Shown: positions 31,996 through 35,634 of the stretch, piece by piece
Numbering within the stretch: position 1 is the first letter of the stretch
Layout of the letters: every line of letters starts with the position of its first letter
DNA from: Gammaproteobacteria bacterium
GTDB taxonomy: Bacteria > Pseudomonadota > Gammaproteobacteria > Arenicellales > JAANXG01
Length of the DNA stretch: 35,634 bases
Direction: 5' to 3'
Assembly (NCBI GenBank): GCA_024638505.1
Contig: JAHEKE010000033.1
Span: 1-35,634 of the forward strand
Position numbers and translations under genes: made by a program
The notes under the pieces: generated by a model
The model's input: only the letters and a program-made list of their open reading frames with translations
Told to the model about the DNA's origin: nothing
Database searches by the model: none

Positions 31996-32503
31996 TGCTG
32001 TTGTCGTCCCAGTTGGCTCGCTTCCTTTTGCGTCGTATCGGTGGAATATAATTATTTACGATATATCGTTCCAACCATTGATAGATCTCAGGGGGGATCG
32101 GCAAAGAAAATACCTCATCATCCACCTCCAGATAGCCGATAATTTCATCATAGTTCGGCGTAACCAGGAATGGCTCCACCTCATTCGTGTCTTCCTCGGA
32201 TCTGCATACAACGAACAAAGCGGGATTCGATGCCATAAGGTTGTTCCAATAACTCTCTGCTCCATCCTTAAGAAGTTCAATAACAAAATGCTTCCATAAA
32301 TATCTTGTACACGCAGGATCCTCATGAATTAAGTGTTTTTCCGGCAGCTTGTTCTCAATCCGGTCGTCGATCAAAACTGCAGTTGCCTTCCATTCCGTAA
32401 ACGACCAGCGACCGCGACTTTTTTCCCTGCGCTCCATAACAACCGAAACGGGAAATTTTGTATCAGTAAATCCGACTGTCGTTTTCGAAGATTTATCCTG
32501 CAC
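31961..32503 (-). CDS. DUF3305 family protein
   Basis: A 180-residue protein with the DUF3305 core FPVSVVMERREKSRGRWSFTEWKA near residue 17, then LLKDGAESYWNNLMASNPALFVVC and VTPNYDEIIGYLEVDDEVFSLPIPPEIYQWLERYI. The C-terminus is basic and low-complexity (RRKRKRANW). It starts at GTG 32503; the conserved FPVSVV lies upstream of the first internal ATG, so GTG is needed. First gene of the minus-strand unit, divergent from fdhD. Function unknown. Confidence 0.87.
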   Translation of the reverse strand: MQDKSSKTTVGFTDTKFPVSVVMERREKSRGRWSFTEWKATAVLIDDRIENKLPEKHLIHEDPACTRYLWKHFVIELLKDGAESYWNNLMASNPALFVVCRSEEDTNEVEPFLVTPNYDEIIGYLEVDDEVFSLPIPPEIYQWLERYIVNNYIPPIRRKRKRANWDDNSNEQTPPPARRH

Positions 32504-32767
32504 CTAAAGACCCTATTATCTGCATCGTCTTTGTTTGGGCGCTCCAAACCCCTACATTCTAAATCAAAAGTGATAACTTAAGCGCAATCCGCGAGCATAT
32601 AGGAGAAGTCGTTGCATTCGATTGCGTCGATCTGACCCACGGATTAAGCATCTGGGTAGTTTTGACCCAAAAGGGATGCGCTTCGCTGCCCCTGCCAAAC
32701 TTGCGCGTCACACCATTTTGGCGCGTTTGATAAGATAGGAAGTTTGCGCAAATACTGAAGCTAAACG
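32504..32767. promoter_or_regulatory. Divergent intergenic region between DUF3305 and fdhD
   Basis: 264 bp that should hold promoters for both directions. I see a small perfect hairpin GTTTGG-N5-CCAAAC (32533-32549) and a TGGGT-N7-ACCCA symmetry at about 32661-32677, but no clear -35/-10 pair, no sigma-54 site and no ModE-type palindrome. Confidence 0.4.
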
Positions 32768-33646
32768 GTGAATACATACCAGCCAAAAATGACCCGCGCC
32801 GGGCGCGCACCTACCGAAGCGGTAATTGCGGTCGATGAATTCGGTGAAGAACGTGAAGTAAACGTGGCCGGTGAGTTTCCGCTCACGCTCAAAGTAGACG
32901 ATAGGGAAGTGGTTACGCTGATGACTTTAGGAACCCACCCCGAAGAACTGTCGTTAGGATACCTTCGCAATCAGCGTCTGGTTGAGACCATTGAAGATGT
33001 GCGTTCGGTTGAAGTTGACTGGGATCGGGAACAGGTAAAAGTCACTACGACTCATGGGCAGGGTATCATCGACTGGGAGAACAAACTCTCTAAACGAACC
33101 ATTACCACGGGATGCGCGCAAGGGACAGTGTTTAGCTGCACTCTGGATAAACTCTACGATATCCGCCTGACCGGTATACAGATCAAACAATCCACAATTT
33201 ACGGTCTTTTAAGCAATATCGCTTCGTTCAACGAACTATATAAAAAAGCCGGCGCGGTACATGGTTGCGCACTCTGTCACGGCGAAAAAGTACTGAGTTT
33301 CGTCGAAGACGTCGGCCGGCATAACGCTGCGGACGCGATCTCCGGCCGGATGTGGCTCGATCAAATAAGGGGCGAAGACAAAATATTCTACACGACCGGG
33401 AGGCTTACCTCCGAGATCGTAATGAAAACCGCTCATATGGGTATATCAGTATTGTTATCTAGATCCGGCATAACACAGATGGGGCGGGAACTGGCGCGGG
33501 ATTTGGGCGTAACCATGATCGCCCGAGCTAAAGGCAAACATTTTCTAGTGTACCAGGGCGTGGAGAACGTAATATTTGATTCGATTCCGCGCAGGAAAAG
33601 CCAACGAGATCCAGCCGCGATCCTACAGTCTGAGACTGCCACTTAA
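32768..33646 (+). CDS. fdhD: Formate dehydrogenase sulfurtransferase FdhD
   Basis: FdhD passes sulfur from IscS to the bis-MGD cofactor, which is needed for formate dehydrogenase activity. The 292-residue protein has the conserved VEDVGRHNAADAISG and TTGRLTSEIVMKTAHMGISVLLSRSGIT. The E. coli signature TGCGVCG reads TGCAQGT here, so the first Cys (C116) is kept and the second is Gly. A separate CALC pair (C167, C170) follows in AVHGCALCHGE. GTG start at 32768. The next gene begins immediately after its stop (TAAATG). It stands opposite the DUF3305 unit. Confidence 0.93.
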   Translation: MNTYQPKMTRAGRAPTEAVIAVDEFGEEREVNVAGEFPLTLKVDDREVVTLMTLGTHPEELSLGYLRNQRLVETIEDVRSVEVDWDREQVKVTTTHGQGIIDWENKLSKRTITTGCAQGTVFSCTLDKLYDIRLTGIQIKQSTIYGLLSNIASFNELYKKAGAVHGCALCHGEKVLSFVEDVGRHNAADAISGRMWLDQIRGEDKIFYTTGRLTSEIVMKTAHMGISVLLSRSGITQMGRELARDLGVTMIARAKGKHFLVYQGVENVIFDSIPRRKSQRDPAAILQSETAT

Positions 33647-34606
33647 ATGCCCGCCATTAAAAGCATAGGTAAGAATACTCGAGCACAACCGCCGACCCGG
33701 GGCGAGAGGCAGGAAAACCTGTATTCTTCCTTTCTCAGCGTCCGGGAAGTTGCTGAGTATCTGAAAATAAACACGAAAAAAGTCTATACCCTGGTTGGCG
33801 AAGGTAAAATTCCAGCGACCAAAGTCACCGGTAAATGGCTGTTTCCACGAAAACTCGTAGATCGCTGGATAATGGAGAGCAGCCACGGCGGACTACTGAC
33901 TGACAGATTGGTAGTAACGGGCAGCCAAGACCCGATTGTTCAACGGGCAATAACTACCCTGGTTAACGAACTACAGGGTCGTGCCCTGGTGAGTTATACC
34001 CATACTGGCACGGAACTGGGGCTATCCCTTTTAGCTAAAAACCGTGCAGACATTGCAGGCGTGAGCTGGGGACCTGCTGTCGAGAGTGAGCGACGACATG
34101 CGGCCTTAATTCAGAATTACCCGCCTCATAAAAGCTGGGTACTGGTTAGATTGTTTGAATGTCAGCACGGCCTGATTTTGACCCCCGAGTTCGGATCACC
34201 CATGGATCTTAAAGATGTTTTTCATCACGATGTCCGCTGGTCGCTGAATAGCCACGAACTAAAGCCCTCAGGCCTGCTATCTGAATTATCGTACGAACAT
34301 GGTATCGACCCAGCACAGATTCATGTTGCGCATAAGACCAATTCACAGCACGAGGCCATATCTTTACTCGCGCGTGGTGAAGCCGACATCACTTTAGGAA
34401 CACAGGCGTACGCCACCCAATTTGGCATGGAATTCATCAATCTCCGCAAACAAGCCTATGACTTCGCGCTAAATCGAGGAATATATTTCCGTAACTTGTT
34501 TCAGAGACTATTGCAGGAAATTCAAAGCCCTGAATGTCAGCGCATAGCCAAAGCTCTGGGGGGATATCATTTTGAAGATTGCGGTAAGATTGTGTGGTCG
34601 GATTAA
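33647..34606 (+). CDS. HTH / periplasmic-binding-protein-fold one-component regulator
   Basis: A 319-residue protein. An excisionase/MerR-type helix-turn-helix is at about residues 29-77 (SVREVAEYLKINTKKVYTLVGEGKIPATKVTGKWLFPR in outline). From about 85 it has a PBP-like ligand domain (LVVTGSQDPIVQRAI, GTELGLSLLAKNRADIAGVSWG, EAISLLARGEADITLGTQAYA, FINLRKQAYDFALNRG) like the molybdate-binding domain found in several DNA-binding regulators. Directly follows fdhD with no gap. A regulator of the fdh locus responding to molybdate, tungstate or a related ligand is a sensible inference, not shown. Confidence 0.82.
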   Translation: MPAIKSIGKNTRAQPPTRGERQENLYSSFLSVREVAEYLKINTKKVYTLVGEGKIPATKVTGKWLFPRKLVDRWIMESSHGGLLTDRLVVTGSQDPIVQRAITTLVNELQGRALVSYTHTGTELGLSLLAKNRADIAGVSWGPAVESERRHAALIQNYPPHKSWVLVRLFECQHGLILTPEFGSPMDLKDVFHHDVRWSLNSHELKPSGLLSELSYEHGIDPAQIHVAHKTNSQHEAISLLARGEADITLGTQAYATQFGMEFINLRKQAYDFALNRGIYFRNLFQRLLQEIQSPECQRIAKALGGYHFEDCGKIVWSD

Positions 34607-34717
34607 CTTGATTTAATACATCAACTCAATTGCTGAGCTGCCAATATTTATTCACGCTGTATTTAAAGTACTATTAGTCAATAACATACTTATTCTTTAA
34701 TCCTACAGGAACAAGAC

Positions 34718-34924
34718 ATGAACGAAGAGAAATTCAATATAGAAATGCGTAAATTCTTAAAGAAAGTCGGCATCACATCACAACGCATAATCGAACAGGC
34801 GGTACGAGAAGCTATAGCCCAGGGCAAGCTCAAAGGTGATGAGAATGTCGAAGTAAGTGCTACCTTGAATATAGCTTCATTAGACGTGATTGAGCCTATT
34901 CAAGGGCAGATCAGCCTAGAATAA
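34718..34924 (+). CDS. DUF6494 family small protein
   Basis: A 68-residue protein: NIEMRKFLKKVGITSQRIIEQAVREAIAQGKLKG, then a strand region VEVSATLNIASLDV and QGQISLE. This agrees with the DUF6494 family as I know it from formate dehydrogenase loci. The start has AGGAAC upstream (CTACAGGAACAAGAC). Function unknown. It lies 111 bp after the regulator gene, which could hold its own promoter. Confidence 0.8.
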   Translation: MNEEKFNIEMRKFLKKVGITSQRIIEQAVREAIAQGKLKGDENVEVSATLNIASLDVIEPIQGQISLE

Positions 34925-34944
34925 ACCCGCCAGGTGAAACTGAC

Positions 34945-35436
34945 ATGCACAGACTTCCAAAAGCTGTACGTCTCGATGACTCTGATCTTCAGGTTTACGA
35001 GCAGCCAGCCGAGCCGGGAGAACTGGCGGTTTCAGGTGCTTTTGAGTTTCTTAATGATTCGATCGAATCCCTTCAAGGAAAAAGATTACAGGCGTTTCGA
35101 AGTGGTTTTTTAGGCATCAAAACCTCCGGGCGCACCACTTTGGTCGCCATTGCCAGTATTAATCCAGAGGAATATCAAAACGCCATTAATCAGCTCACTG
35201 TTAATCTAATGTCAAACCACGGTGTGCCTGAAAGATCTCTAGCTTTGAATCTAGCGACGGAAGAAATTCGCTACGCGGAGTCACTGTGTGAGTATGAAGA
35301 GGGAACAATTCTAGCTCTCGACAGGGAGTTTAACGAGGATGAAGTTAAAGAATGTTTCAAAAAGTTTGTACCGACTACTCTAGCCAATTGGGAAGAGAGT
35401 AAACCGTTGGTTTACAGCATGGAGGAAGATACCTAA
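34945..35436 (+). CDS. DUF6505 family protein
   Basis: A 163-residue cytoplasmic-looking protein with LPKAVRLDDSDLQVYEQPAEPGELAVSGAFEFL at the N-terminus, LQAFRSGFLGIKTSGRTTLVAIASI in the middle and RYAESLCEYEEGTILALDREFNEDEVKECF near the end. This matches the pattern I associate with DUF6505, also from formate dehydrogenase neighbourhoods. It follows DUF6494 by 20 bp. Function unknown. Confidence 0.78.
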   Translation: MHRLPKAVRLDDSDLQVYEQPAEPGELAVSGAFEFLNDSIESLQGKRLQAFRSGFLGIKTSGRTTLVAIASINPEEYQNAINQLTVNLMSNHGVPERSLALNLATEEIRYAESLCEYEEGTILALDREFNEDEVKECFKKFVPTTLANWEESKPLVYSMEEDT

Positions 35437-35446
35437 CTTTGTTTTC

Positions 35447-35634
35447 TTACGATCTCTAAAATTGGATCGTCGCGTACCATCGAGGCAATAACTACTTTAT
35501 CAATTCTTGCTGAGCTTACCATTGCCTGTTCCGCAATAACTCTCGCAATCCGCAATTCTTCTCTGTTTTCCACCATATTTATAACACCGATGATGGTTGC
35601 ATTGCCGGCATTTTTAAGTCCCCCGAAATCGCTG
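35447..35634 (-). CDS. C-terminal fragment, YqeC-like (putative molybdoenzyme accessory protein)
   Basis: The minus strand is open from the window edge to the TAG at 35449-35447, giving 61 residues: NATIIGVINMVENREELRIARVIAEQ, then RIDKVVIASMVRDDPILEIVRKQ. The pattern of a VINxV strand, a helix and a xVVIAS strand with a final PxLEIV recalls the end of YqeC, an accessory protein of selenium-dependent molybdenum hydroxylases. It is convergent with DUF6505. The match is from a short stretch, and the 5' end is outside the window. Confidence 0.5.

Noticed and set aside
32533-32549. Hairpin GTTTGG-N5-CCAAAC as a terminator
   Set aside because: The stem is only 6 bp and there is no T-run on either strand; it is noted only as a feature of the intergenic region.
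34617-34633. TTGAT-N7-ATCAA symmetry after the regulator gene
   Set aside because: Short AT-rich symmetry, expected by chance; no T-run or known operator pattern.
1-35634. Mobile elements, CRISPR arrays, tRNA or rRNA genes
   Set aside because: No transposase, integrase, direct-repeat array, tRNA-like cloverleaf or rRNA sequence was recognised in reading both strands; intergenic spaces are mostly too small.

Overview
The window looks like chromosomal DNA of a free-living, Gram-negative gammaproteobacterium of moderate GC content (judged by eye, not computed). The evidence is the conserved order rnpB - rsmI - lpoA - yraN - diaA - dolP, outer-membrane lipoproteins, a heptose-pathway adenylyltransferase (rfaE2), a PilT/PilU-type ATPase, rppH and cysG. 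I see no tRNA, rRNA, insertion sequence, integrase, phage gene or CRISPR array. Coding is very dense, with many start/stop overlaps. The only stretch over 300 bases without a protein gene holds the RNase P RNA.

Layout. Positions 1-1176 are the 3' part of an AsmA-family gene, convergent with rnpB (1228-1648, minus). rsmI (minus) is divergent from the envelope operon lpoA-yraN-diaA-dolP-rfaE2 (2576-6563, plus). Positions 6619-16591 are mixed housekeeping and accessory genes: a penicillin-binding transpeptidase, a macrodomain protein, DUF3301, a secreted protein with two BamE-like repeats, a TPR protein, rppH, a HAD phosphatase, a LysR regulator under a 29-bp palindrome, an orphan PilT/PilU ATPase, and a two-gene operon of an RpfC-like hybrid histidine kinase and a TrpD2-like protein.

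Positions 16701-22284 form a siroheme/molybdenum-cofactor block: cysG, a Rieske ferredoxin, a small S24-fold protein, moaC, a methyltransferase, moaD (opposite strand), mobA, a biotin-ligase-like protein and a Tat-exported Rieske-like protein with incomplete cluster ligands. A translationally coupled hypothetical/ankyrin pair follows (22302-23571, minus).

Positions 23651-35634 are a large formate dehydrogenase locus. On the minus strand, in transcription order, are DUF3305, DUF3306 and a 579-aa polyferredoxin, then a TorD-like chaperone, a 72-aa Tat-target peptide, the Cys-type catalytic subunit fdhA, the four-cluster subunit fdhB, a 64-aa lipoprotein and the cytochrome b subunit fdhC. On the plus strand are fdhD, an HTH/periplasmic-binding-protein regulator, DUF6494 and DUF6505. 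These converge on the 3' end of a YqeC-like gene that runs off the window. A near-consensus sigma-54 promoter with an IHF-like site lies before the TorD gene, a strong terminator hairpin lies inside the operon between fdhB and the lipoprotein gene, and a 32-bp perfect palindrome plus T-run closes it.

The two large blocks fit together. The first makes molybdopterin and its guanylylated form. The second sulfurates the cofactor (fdhD), inserts it (TorD-like), exports the folded enzyme by Tat, and passes formate electrons through FdhB to a membrane b-type cytochrome. The most interesting material is the uncharacterised accessory set around this enzyme and the regulatory DNA within it.
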